IMG/VR virus record: IMGVR_UViG_3300030101_001013
Location: 1-48,847 of that record
Reading direction: 5' to 3' (one strand)
DNA from: a virus
DNA length: 48,847 bases
Shown: positions 41,278-48,684 of the stretch, one piece after another
Position numbering within the stretch: the first letter of the stretch is position 1
How the letters are laid out: every line of letters begins with the position of its first letter
Translations under genes and position numbers: made by a program
The notes under the pieces: generated by a model
The model's database searches: none
Told to the model about the DNA's origin: nothing
Seen by the model: the letters and a program-made list of their open reading frames with translations, nothing else

Positions 41278-41286
41278 TGCTATAAT
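41278..41286 (+). promoter_or_regulatory. Extended -10 promoter before the tail fibre
   Basis: TTGCTATAAT gives TG-n-TATAAT (hexamer 41281-41286). It lies just after the stop of the 40682 gene and 23 bases before the fibre ATG, with an AAAGGAG ribosome site between. No clear -35. Confidence 0.55.
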
Positions 41287-41308
41287 GCAAAAAGGAGAAC
41301 TATAAAAA

Positions 41309-43660
41309 ATGTCAACTTATGTAAATGATTTACGTCTCGAAGAGATAGGAACGGGTGAAAGATCAGGTACTTGGGGTACAGCTACTAATGTCTCACTCGA
41401 ATTAATTGGCGAGGCTCTTGGTTTCGGAACTGAAGCTATTACAACCAATGCCGACACGCACACTACTACCGTAGCCGATGGTGCAACCGATCCTGGTCGA
41501 GCCATATTTATAAAATACACTGGCACTTTGGATTCTGCTTGTACGATTACCATAGCGCCAAACACCATGAGTAGATTGCATTTTATTGAAAATGGAACAA
41601 GTGGCTCTCAGAATATAATTATTTCTCAAGGAAGTGGGGCGAGCATAACCATACCGCCAGGTGACGTAAAAGCTGTTTACCTAGACGGCGCTGGTAGTGG
41701 CGCTGCTGTAGTGGATGCGTTTGCCAGCCTAAATGTTGTCGATCTTAAAGTACAAGATGATTTAACCGTAACAGACGATGCAACTATAGGTGGCACTTTA
41801 GGTGTTACTGGTATTCTCACTTGCACAGATGACATTATCATTGGTGATGGAAAAACGATAGGTTCTGCATCTGACGTAGATGCAATGACCATAGCAGCCA
41901 ACGGTCAAATAACATTAACACAAACATTGATCGGTACAGCTTTAGATATATCAGGCGACATTGATATCGACGGCACATCTAATCTTGATGTCGTGGATAT
42001 TGATGGTGCGGTTGATATGGCTTCTACTTTAGGTGTTACCGGAGTGGTTACAGCCAACGCTGGTGTAGTAATTGACAATATAACAATTGATGGCACAGAA
42101 ATAGATTTATCAAGCGGCGACCTAACACTAGACGTTGCGGGAGACATCATTCTTGATGCCGATGGCGGTGATATTAAATTAAAAGACGGTGGAACGCTAT
42201 TTGGGACAATTGGAGCTACTGGAAGTTCTGATTTAGCTATAGTTTCAAATGTTAACGATAAAGATATTAAATTTTTTGGACAGGATGGTGGAGGACAAAT
42301 TACTGCCCTCACTCTTGATATGTCAGATGCAGGTGCAGCTACGTTCAACGACAAGATTACTGCGGTCGGAACTTCAGTCTTTACAAACTTAGATATTTCT
42401 GGCGATGTAGACGTTGACGGTACAACAAACTTAGACGTTGTAGACATTGATGGTGCTGTCGATATGGCATCTACATTACAAGTAGACGGTGCAATCACTA
42501 CATCTTCTGCTATGACGATTTCAACCACAGCAACAGGAGATTCATTAACTATAGTTTGTACTGAGGCTTCAGCAAACTCTGGTCCTAATTTAACATTTAG
42601 TAGAGTTTCAAGTTCTCCTGCTGATAATGATAGAATCGGTGATATACATTTCACTGGTAGAAATGATGCCGACCAATCTGTTGAATTTATTGCACTACAA
42701 GCAGATATAGAGGATGCTTCTGATGGCGCAGAAGATGGTCGTCTTACTATTAATACCATAACAAATGGTTCTGCTGTTCTAAAGGTTAATATTAGGTCAT
42801 TTGAAACATCCTTTAACGATGGTGCTGCTGATGTAAACTTCAGAGTAGAAAGCACTGGCAATCAAAATATGTTTAAAGTTGATGCTGGCGACGATATAGT
42901 TTTAGTTGCTACCTCTTCAGATTCAGCAGCTACTTCTGCTTTATTTGTGGATGGTACTATTTCACACGATGGTCGCGTAATTCCTAATAGTTCAGCAGGT
43001 AACGGAAGTGCGTCTGTGCCTAGTATTCTTCCTGGATTTGATTACGATACTGGATTCTTCTTAGCATCATCAGGCATCATAGGTATTACAACGGCTGGAA
43101 CAGAAAGAGCTAGAATAGACGGTAGCGGAAATCTTATGGTTGGTAGAACAGCTACATCTGTTTCAACAGCAGATGCTAGTAGTTTTATAGGCGCTACAGG
43201 TTTCTTTATGTCAGTAAGAGATGGCACAAGCACCACTTCTCATTTTCAGTTTCGCAACAACGCTAATAGTGGCAGTGTATCTTCACTTGTAGGAAGTATC
43301 AGTTCAAGTTCCTCAACCACATCTTTCAACACATCTTCAGACTATAGATTAAAAGAAAATGTTACTTATAGTTGGGATGCGACAACTAGATTGAAACAAT
43401 TAAAACCAGCTAGATTTAATTTTATATCAGATTCAAGCAACACTTTACTTGATGGATTTTTAGCACACGAAGTTTCTAGTGTAGTTCCTCAAGCTGTAAC
43501 TGGAGATAAAGATGCAGTTTTTACTGCTGAAGAAGCAGCAGAAGGTCTAGGCACAGAGGGCGATCCAAACTATCAAATGATAGATCATGCTAAATTAGTA
43601 CCGTTACTCGTTAAAACCATACAGGAACTTGAGGCGCGTATTGCTGCCCTTGAATCATAG
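41309..43660 (+). CDS. Tail fibre with C-terminal S74 intramolecular chaperone
   Basis: A 783 aa fibre. The N-terminus (NDLRLEEIGTGERSGTWGTATN) is the attachment module common in marine phage fibres. The shaft holds beta-helix-like Asp/Gly/Thr repeats including two copies of LDVVDIDGAVDMASTL (near residues 225 and 375). From about residue 673 lies the peptidase S74 chaperone with SSDYRLKENV, which trimerises the fibre and then cuts itself off. It determines host receptor binding. High Thr/Asp content produces long false ORFs on the reverse strand. Confidence 0.88.
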   Translation: MSTYVNDLRLEEIGTGERSGTWGTATNVSLELIGEALGFGTEAITTNADTHTTTVADGATDPGRAIFIKYTGTLDSACTITIAPNTMSRLHFIENGTSGSQNIIISQGSGASITIPPGDVKAVYLDGAGSGAAVVDAFASLNVVDLKVQDDLTVTDDATIGGTLGVTGILTCTDDIIIGDGKTIGSASDVDAMTIAANGQITLTQTLIGTALDISGDIDIDGTSNLDVVDIDGAVDMASTLGVTGVVTANAGVVIDNITIDGTEIDLSSGDLTLDVAGDIILDADGGDIKLKDGGTLFGTIGATGSSDLAIVSNVNDKDIKFFGQDGGGQITALTLDMSDAGAATFNDKITAVGTSVFTNLDISGDVDVDGTTNLDVVDIDGAVDMASTLQVDGAITTSSAMTISTTATGDSLTIVCTEASANSGPNLTFSRVSSSPADNDRIGDIHFTGRNDADQSVEFIALQADIEDASDGAEDGRLTINTITNGSAVLKVNIRSFETSFNDGAADVNFRVESTGNQNMFKVDAGDDIVLVATSSDSAATSALFVDGTISHDGRVIPNSSAGNGSASVPSILPGFDYDTGFFLASSGIIGITTAGTERARIDGSGNLMVGRTATSVSTADASSFIGATGFFMSVRDGTSTTSHFQFRNNANSGSVSSLVGSISSSSSTTSFNTSSDYRLKENVTYSWDATTRLKQLKPARFNFISDSSNTLLDGFLAHEVSSVVPQAVTGDKDAVFTAEEAAEGLGTEGDPNYQMIDHAKLVPLLVKTIQELEARIAALES

Positions 43661-43690
43661 TAAACACTTAAACAAAAAAAGGTAAGTGAC

Positions 43691-44038
43691 ATGGCAATAA
43701 ATTTTACTTGGAATGTATCGAGAGTTGAAACATATCCAACATTAAGTGGCAAATCAGATGTTATCTGCAAAGTGCATTGGGAGTTAAAAGGGGTAGATGA
43801 TTCCAATAATGATGAAAATGGCGACCCTATCAATTGGGGTGATGCAGGTACAGTGGATTTAGACACTTCCGATTTGTCAAGTTTTACAGATTTTTCAAGT
43901 GTCAACGCCTCTCAGGTTCAAGGATGGGTAGAGGCTGCGCTAGGTTCGGATCAAGTAACAAAAATTAAATCAAAAATTGAAGCAGTAATCAATGAATTTG
44001 CTACACCAACAACAGTAATGAAAACCATAGGATCGTAA
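43691..44038 (+). CDS. Small conserved phage protein (DUF7936-like)
   Basis: A 115 aa protein starting INFTWNVSRVETYPT, with KVHWELKGVDDSN and a helical C-terminus. This pattern recurs after tail fibre genes in marine phages and I associate it with a DUF7936-type family. It may be a fibre-associated protein or chaperone; function not established. Confidence 0.65.
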   Translation: MAINFTWNVSRVETYPTLSGKSDVICKVHWELKGVDDSNNDENGDPINWGDAGTVDLDTSDLSSFTDFSSVNASQVQGWVEAALGSDQVTKIKSKIEAVINEFATPTTVMKTIGS

Positions 44039-44054
44039 TTACAAAGGAAAAAAA

Positions 44055-44297
44055 ATGAATGACGAGAAAACAATAAATATTGATGGAATGGAAGTAAAAG
44101 AGTCTAATTTAACCCCAGAACAGAATGAAGCAAAAATTCACATACAATCTTTGAGAACTAAAGTATCAAAGCTAGAGTTTGAAATTAATGAACTACTACC
44201 TAGTTTAAGGTTTTATGAAAATAAACTTATACAGTCAGTAAAAGAATCTGCTGATGAAAACTTAAAAACTGAAAAAAAAGTGGTAGGTGAATCATGA
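44055..44297 (+). CDS. Small coiled-coil protein
   Basis: An 80 aa protein with a long helix containing a leucine-spaced coiled coil (about residues 20-60). An AAAGGAAAAAAA ribosome site precedes it; its stop overlaps the next ATG. Function unknown; context is tail and lysis region. Confidence 0.6.
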   Translation: MNDEKTINIDGMEVKESNLTPEQNEAKIHIQSLRTKVSKLEFEINELLPSLRFYENKLIQSVKESADENLKTEKKVVGES

Positions 44298-44530
44298 GCT
44301 GGCTAACAAAATTTGTAGATTTTTTTACAGGCACAGAAAAGAAAAAGGTTAGAGCTAGAAACGATAAAGGTCATTATGTAGCAGATGATAAATCTACTCC
44401 AGATGTAAACGAAGCTTATACCACCAAAAGAGTGTTAAAAAATACACCAAAAAAGAAAAAAGCCGTAAAGAAAAAGATAGCTATAAAGAAAGTTGCTAAG
44501 AAAAAAGCTAAAAAAGGAGCAAGAAAATGA
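44294..44530 (+). CDS. Small protein with H1-like lysine tail
   Basis: A 78 aa protein. The first half is mixed; the last 35 residues are nearly all Lys with Ala, Val and Ile (KKKKAVKKKIAIKKVAKKKA), similar to the tail of the 4478 protein. It overlaps both neighbours by four bases. A nucleic-acid or envelope-binding role is possible. Confidence 0.6.
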   Translation: MSWLTKFVDFFTGTEKKKVRARNDKGHYVADDKSTPDVNEAYTTKRVLKNTPKKKKAVKKKIAIKKVAKKKAKKGARK

Positions 44531-44691
44531 TGGATATTATATCAATTATCAACATCATTACTTTAGTTGTAACGGCAGCAAGTGCTATATGCGCTATAAC
44601 TGAAACACCAAAAGATGATGCTTTCATGGCTAAATGGATTTACCCTGTGATTGAAGCGCTTGCTATCAATATAGGTAAAGCTAAAAAGTAA
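44527..44691 (+). CDS. Small membrane protein
   Basis: A 54 aa protein with one transmembrane helix at residues 4-25 (SIINIITLVVTAASAICAI) and a C-terminal amphipathic part. First of five overlapping or adjacent membrane-protein genes before the curli module. Could be a holin or antiholin part. Confidence 0.6.
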   Translation: MMDIISIINIITLVVTAASAICAITETPKDDAFMAKWIYPVIEALAINIGKAKK

Positions 44692-44692
44692 T

Positions 44693-44878
44693 ATGGATAA
44701 AGGCACTAAAGCCTTAAGTGAAATTAGCGCACACGAAAGAGAGTGTACTATTCGCTATCAATACATTGAAAAACGCCTCGACGAAGGTTCTGAAAAGTTT
44801 AAAAAATTAGAATTACTTTTGTGGGGCGTTTATCCCTTTATTGTTACAACGGTCATAGGTGTAGCGGTATTTTTATGA
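44693..44878 (+). CDS. Small C-terminally anchored membrane protein
   Basis: A 61 aa protein with a helical polar N-terminus and a C-terminal transmembrane segment (LLLWGVYPFIVTTVIGVAVFL). This arrangement resembles small phage accessory lysis proteins. Its stop overlaps the next ATG. Confidence 0.6.
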   Translation: MDKGTKALSEISAHERECTIRYQYIEKRLDEGSEKFKKLELLLWGVYPFIVTTVIGVAVFL

Positions 44879-45192
44879 GTGAAGAAATAACCAAAAAAAA
44901 GATTGAGCTAGAGGTAGAGGTTGGCACTACTACTGTGAATCGTGGCATCAATCCTTTTGAAAAGTGGGTGCATTTAGCAAAAACAGTGGACGCTTGGCGT
45001 ATTTTTCCAAGAATCTTCGTAAGCGTGTATATCATATTACTGTATAAAGTAGTCACTTGGTTTATGACATTGCCAGAGCCAAACCTAGAACAAGCAGGAT
45101 TAGTATCTGTCGTAACAGGTGCGATGGCTGCTGTTTTTGGCATATACGCTGGTAGCGCAGGACAAAGTAAGAAGTTTAAAGGCGAAGATTAA
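44875..45192 (+). CDS. Holin-like membrane protein
   Basis: A 105 aa protein from ATG 44875 (an upstream in-frame GTG at 44821 is unlikely). Two hydrophobic segments are seen: about residues 41-63 (IFVSVYIILLYKVVTWFM) and 70-92 (GLVSVVTGAMAAVFGIYAG), the second resembling phage holin sequences in cyanophages. It would perforate the inner membrane to free the endolysin encoded at the window start. Holin identity is by pattern. Confidence 0.65.
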   Translation: MSEEITKKKIELEVEVGTTTVNRGINPFEKWVHLAKTVDAWRIFPRIFVSVYIILLYKVVTWFMTLPEPNLEQAGLVSVVTGAMAAVFGIYAGSAGQSKKFKGED

Positions 45193-45488
45193 TGGAAACA
45201 GCCATTGACCTTATTGGTGATTTAGGTCTACCAATAGCAAGTGGTCTAATAATGGCTTACTTTATATTTCTTATTATGAAACAACTTATGGATGGCTTGG
45301 TATCTGAAATAAAAACCGTTCAAAGTATTACTAAGATGCTTATCACAAGAGCATCTATTATGAATAATGACATCATGCGCATTGATACAATCGTATCCAG
45401 CGCCTTAAATCTACCACCTGATCTTGATCGTATAGCCAGAGCTGAAAACTTTGTTGAGGACGGCAAAATTGATGCCCGCAGAGATTGA
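45192..45488 (+). CDS. Small membrane protein, paralogue of the next
   Basis: A 98 aa protein with a transmembrane helix at about residues 11-31 (LGLPIASGLIMAYFIFLIMKQ) and a soluble helical C-terminal part. The following gene encodes a similar protein (FGFPTVMVIGLGYFVFFVWQ), suggesting tandem duplication. Function possibly lysis or envelope-related. Confidence 0.6.
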   Translation: METAIDLIGDLGLPIASGLIMAYFIFLIMKQLMDGLVSEIKTVQSITKMLITRASIMNNDIMRIDTIVSSALNLPPDLDRIARAENFVEDGKIDARRD

Positions 45489-45748
45489 TGGACGTAGTTG
45501 AGCTAGTACAAAAATTTGGCTTCCCAACTGTAATGGTTATAGGTTTGGGCTATTTTGTATTCTTTGTATGGCAAACCATAACTAAAACAATTGATCCAGC
45601 AGTGCAAGAGATGAAAGTTACCATTATTAGGCTTACTGACCAGTTAAGATTGCTTGATCAAGATATGATAAGGTTGAAAGAGAAAGTTGATACTGTTGTA
45701 CGATTAAAAGACCAGGAGAAAAGAAATGAAAAAGATAATAGTGCTTAG
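45488..45748 (+). CDS. Small membrane protein, paralogue of the previous
   Basis: An 86 aa protein from ATG 45488 (TGATG overlap; the TTG at 45485 is less likely). One transmembrane helix, then a coiled coil (VTIIRLTDQLRLLDQDMIRLKEKV). Overlaps csgF by 23 bases, tying the lysis-type genes to the curli module. Confidence 0.6.
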   Translation: MDVVELVQKFGFPTVMVIGLGYFVFFVWQTITKTIDPAVQEMKVTIIRLTDQLRLLDQDMIRLKEKVDTVVRLKDQEKRNEKDNSA

Positions 45749-46175
45749 TTATCTTGCTTTATTTTCAACATTTGGTTTAGCAGATGAGATGGTTCATAAG
45801 TTTAAATCACCATCTTTTAGTGGCATAAATCAAAGTAGTCACTATCTTACTATTGAAAATCAAGAGTTTAATCGACAAGAATCAATAGAGGCTGAAATAA
45901 AAGCGTATAATGAATCCTTAGAACGTGATGCTGAAAACACAACTTTAGCGCGTTTTATTAGAAATCTTGAATCTAGGGTATACGCTCAACTTTCAAGACA
46001 ATTAGTAGATCAATTGTTTGGTGAGAATCCTAGCACCAGTGGGCTAGTTGAATTATTGGGAAATACAATTGAATATGTGGTTGATGAAACAACTGAACTT
46101 ATTACACTTAGAGTTACCGATTCTGATGGAAATACGACAGAAATTACCGTTCCAATGGGTAGTTTTACTTTTTAG
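45726..46175 (+). CDS. csgF: CsgF-like curli assembly factor
   Basis: A 149 aa secreted protein. Residues 1-19 are a signal peptide cleaved after GLA. The mature start HKFKSPSFSGINQ matches the CsgF pattern F-x-NP-x-FGG, followed by an FIRNLESRVYAQLSRQLVDQLFG helix and the final ITLRVTDSDGNTTEITVP strand seen in CsgF. In curli systems CsgF is exported through CsgG, stays at its mouth and links it to fibre nucleation. An AGGAGAAAAGAA ribosome site precedes the ATG. It is the first gene of the curli block. Confidence 0.88.
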   Translation: MKKIIVLSYLALFSTFGLADEMVHKFKSPSFSGINQSSHYLTIENQEFNRQESIEAEIKAYNESLERDAENTTLARFIRNLESRVYAQLSRQLVDQLFGENPSTSGLVELLGNTIEYVVDETTELITLRVTDSDGNTTEITVPMGSFTF

Positions 46176-46956
46176 TTGTCTGATTTCATCATGCACACTC
46201 TTAATACCTGATCCTATAGATAACAACCTATTACCTATACAAAGGATAGAGCAAGCTCAGATACAAAGCCTGGTTAATGAAGAGTTACTAAATGTTGAGC
46301 CACCAGAGCGAAAACCTGTTATAGCTGTCTATGCTAATTCTTTTCGTGACGAAACAGGTGCGCGTAGGTCAAACAGTCAGTTTGCTACCTTTTCAACAGC
46401 AATAACACAAGCTCCACATGCTTACTTAATACGTGCGCTAAAACACGCAGGTAGAGATAAAGAAGGTTTTTTTGAAGTTGTGGAAAGAGTGGGACTGGAT
46501 CACGTCACAAAAGAAAGACAGCTTATTCGTTCAACCCGCGAGTCTTTTGATGAAGGTCAGAAATTACCACCTTTGAAATTTGCAGGATTAATTATGGAAG
46601 GTGGTGTTATAGGCTATGAGTCAAATAATACCTCTGGTGGCGTAGGCGCTAGATATTTAGGCATTGGTACAAGTAAATCTTACCGTAGAGATACCGTACA
46701 AATATCACTAAGAACAGTGTCCGTAACCACCGGAAAAGTTTTGATGGAAGTTTTGGTATCAAAAACCATTTTAAGTGCATCGCTTGATAACGATATTTTC
46801 CGTTTTGTGGCGCAAGGCACTGAGTTAGTAGAAGTAGAAGGTGGTGTAGTCAGAAACGAATCAATAAACATAGCCCTACAAGCAGCGATAGAGGCGGCTG
46901 TTTTACAAACTATCAAAGAAGGCATACAATACAATTACTGGACAGTACAGAGATGA
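46126..46956 (+). CDS. csgG: CsgG-like outer-membrane curli secretion pore
   Basis: An outer-membrane lipoprotein pore. The ATG at 46126 gives 276 aa, close to E. coli CsgG (277), and a lipoprotein signal ending LISSC, with lipidated Cys23. The hallmark segment IGYESN...SGGVGARYLGIG (about residues 164-181) forms the channel barrel and constriction, and SKTILSASLDNDIFRF follows as in CsgG. The ring would form a large channel for unfolded curlin. It overlaps csgF by 50 bases. The earlier in-frame ATG at 46048 would bury the signal and is rejected. Confidence 0.93.
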   Translation: MEIRQKLPFQWVVLLFSCLISSCTLLIPDPIDNNLLPIQRIEQAQIQSLVNEELLNVEPPERKPVIAVYANSFRDETGARRSNSQFATFSTAITQAPHAYLIRALKHAGRDKEGFFEVVERVGLDHVTKERQLIRSTRESFDEGQKLPPLKFAGLIMEGGVIGYESNNTSGGVGARYLGIGTSKSYRRDTVQISLRTVSVTTGKVLMEVLVSKTILSASLDNDIFRFVAQGTELVEVEGGVVRNESINIALQAAIEAAVLQTIKEGIQYNYWTVQR

Positions 46957-47660
46957 AACACTACACAGCATTGATTTTGTTGTTTTCATTGTCAGCTTTT
47001 GGCGCTGATAATGAAGTGTATGTGGACCAAGCTGGTAACAACGCTGATATAGACATCGAACAGCTAGGCGAATCCAACATCATCGGTGGTCTTAATTCTG
47101 TAGCTGGAACGCTTACAGCGCTTGATCTTGACGGCACAAGCCTCACTCTTGATATCAATCAAATCGGTAACTCAAATAAGTTTCTAGGCGACATCAATGG
47201 AGACTCAATCACTGGTTTTTTTAATTTTGACGGTGACTCCAACAACTTTACGATTCAAGCCGATCCAACCGATACCTACGGGATAGACAGTTCAGATTAC
47301 AATGTTAATGTAACCGGATCATCAAACACCTTTACATTCGATCATGGAACAGGTGCTTTATCTTCTACGATAGACTTAGATTGGACTATCATGGGTGACT
47401 CTAATACCATTGATTATGACCTTGATATTGATGGTGCAACCTCATACATAGATGTTGATGGAGATTCAAATAGCTTAACGTATGACGGTGACGGAGCAGA
47501 TAATGGATATTTTTACTTGGATCACACAGGCGACAGCAGCACCCTCAACGTGCAACAACAGTCAACGATTAACAACGATTGGCTTCAAATCAATTCTAAT
47601 TCTAACAATACTACTTTGTGCGTCATTCAAGACGACCAAGGCACAACAACCTCCTGCTGA
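46953..47660 (+). CDS. Curlin-like secreted repeat protein
   Basis: A 235 aa protein with a signal peptide cut after FGA (residue 18). The mature start VYVDQAGNNADIDIEQLGESN is a curlin repeat (x-Q-x-G-x2-N-x-A ... Q). Several further Gly-Asp-Ser-Asn repeat units follow (GDSNxxxxxxD), giving a probable amyloid-like or beta-solenoid fibre subunit. It ends with two cysteines. Overlap with csgG by four bases indicates it is the natural cargo of that pore. Confidence 0.8.
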   Translation: MKHYTALILLFSLSAFGADNEVYVDQAGNNADIDIEQLGESNIIGGLNSVAGTLTALDLDGTSLTLDINQIGNSNKFLGDINGDSITGFFNFDGDSNNFTIQADPTDTYGIDSSDYNVNVTGSSNTFTFDHGTGALSSTIDLDWTIMGDSNTIDYDLDIDGATSYIDVDGDSNSLTYDGDGADNGYFYLDHTGDSSTLNVQQQSTINNDWLQINSNSNNTTLCVIQDDQGTTTSC

Positions 47661-48684
47661 TATAGGTAAAGTTTCCGAACTTAACGGAAATGCAAGAATC
47701 CTTAGAGAAAATCCTTTAGACGTATCTTTATCTTTGCCAGTTCAGCAAATGGATGATGTTAGAACTGCGTCTGGCAGAGTAGGTATAACCTTTGTTGATG
47801 ATTCTGTTGTAAGGCTTACAGAACACTCAAAGCTTGTTATTACAGAGTATATTTTCAATCCAGACCCAGATAAATCAAAATTAAGTTTACGTTTCGCATC
47901 TGGAACTGCACGGTTTATAACCTCAAAAATGGGGCTAATCAACAAAGAACGTATCAATATAACCACGCCAACAGCACAGATTGTAATCAGAGGCACAGAC
48001 TTCACCACTACTGTTGATGAGTTAGGAAGATCGTTGGTAATACTATTACCCGATGAAAATGGAGATGCTTCAGGTGAAATCATGGTTGCAACTGGAGCTG
48101 GCACGGTTACTTTAAATAAACCATATCAAGCAACTACTGCATCTGTGTACGAAAGTGAGCCTACAAAGCCTGTTCAGCTAGATATTACATTAGATTTAAT
48201 TGACAACATGTTGATAGTTTCACCGCCAGAGGAAGAAGAAGTTGTAGCAGAAGAGCGCGCAGCTAAATCAAATAATGTTTTAGATTTTGATGCGCTAGAG
48301 TTTGAAGAATTAGATTTTGATTACCTAGATGCTGAAGCAGAACTGGCTTTTGAAGAATTAGACATAAATTATTTGGATGTTAATTTTCTTGAGGATTTAC
48401 TGGATGTAATAGAAGAAGTTGATTTGTTACGTGATGATGAAATAGATCAGGTAGAAACAAGCGTTGCGGTGACTGGCACGGCTATCGGTCAAGACCTAAC
48501 AACACAAATAACAACGCTTATTGATGGACAACAAATAAGTTTGCGCAGAAATGTAAATGAAAGCGTTAGATTAGATATAGACGGTTCTGACGCTTACACA
48601 ATTATATTTATACAAGACGGCGTTAGTAAAACGATAACAATTAACGGAGGAGGCAGTTCCGTGATAAAGATCAAACAAGGATGA
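47503..48684 (+). CDS. FecR-domain secreted protein
   Basis: A 393 aa protein with an exported N-terminus: the hydrophobic segment KSILILTILLCASF at residues 29-42, then KTTKAQ and a likely cut before PPADIG. A FecR domain follows (about 50-170: VSELNGNARILRENP ... TTPTAQIVIRGTDFTT). Next is an acidic repeat (LDFDALEFEELDFDYLD) and a beta C-terminus. The ATG at 47503 is chosen for its GGAG six bases upstream. It overlaps the curlin gene by 158 bases in another frame. It probably helps sense or anchor at the cell surface. Confidence 0.78.
   Translation: MDIFTWITQATAAPSTCNNSQRLTTIGFKSILILTILLCASFKTTKAQQPPADIGKVSELNGNARILRENPLDVSLSLPVQQMDDVRTASGRVGITFVDDSVVRLTEHSKLVITEYIFNPDPDKSKLSLRFASGTARFITSKMGLINKERINITTPTAQIVIRGTDFTTTVDELGRSLVILLPDENGDASGEIMVATGAGTVTLNKPYQATTASVYESEPTKPVQLDITLDLIDNMLIVSPPEEEEVVAEERAAKSNNVLDFDALEFEELDFDYLDAEAELAFEELDINYLDVNFLEDLLDVIEEVDLLRDDEIDQVETSVAVTGTAIGQDLTTQITTLIDGQQISLRRNVNESVRLDIDGSDAYTIIFIQDGVSKTITINGGGSSVIKIKQG

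Noticed and set aside
41905-42861. Long reverse-strand ORF of 318 codons inside the tail fibre
   Set aside because: It is a shadow of the Asp/Thr-rich repeats; the forward frame has clear fibre and S74 motifs, and the reverse frame has no ribosome site or family pattern.
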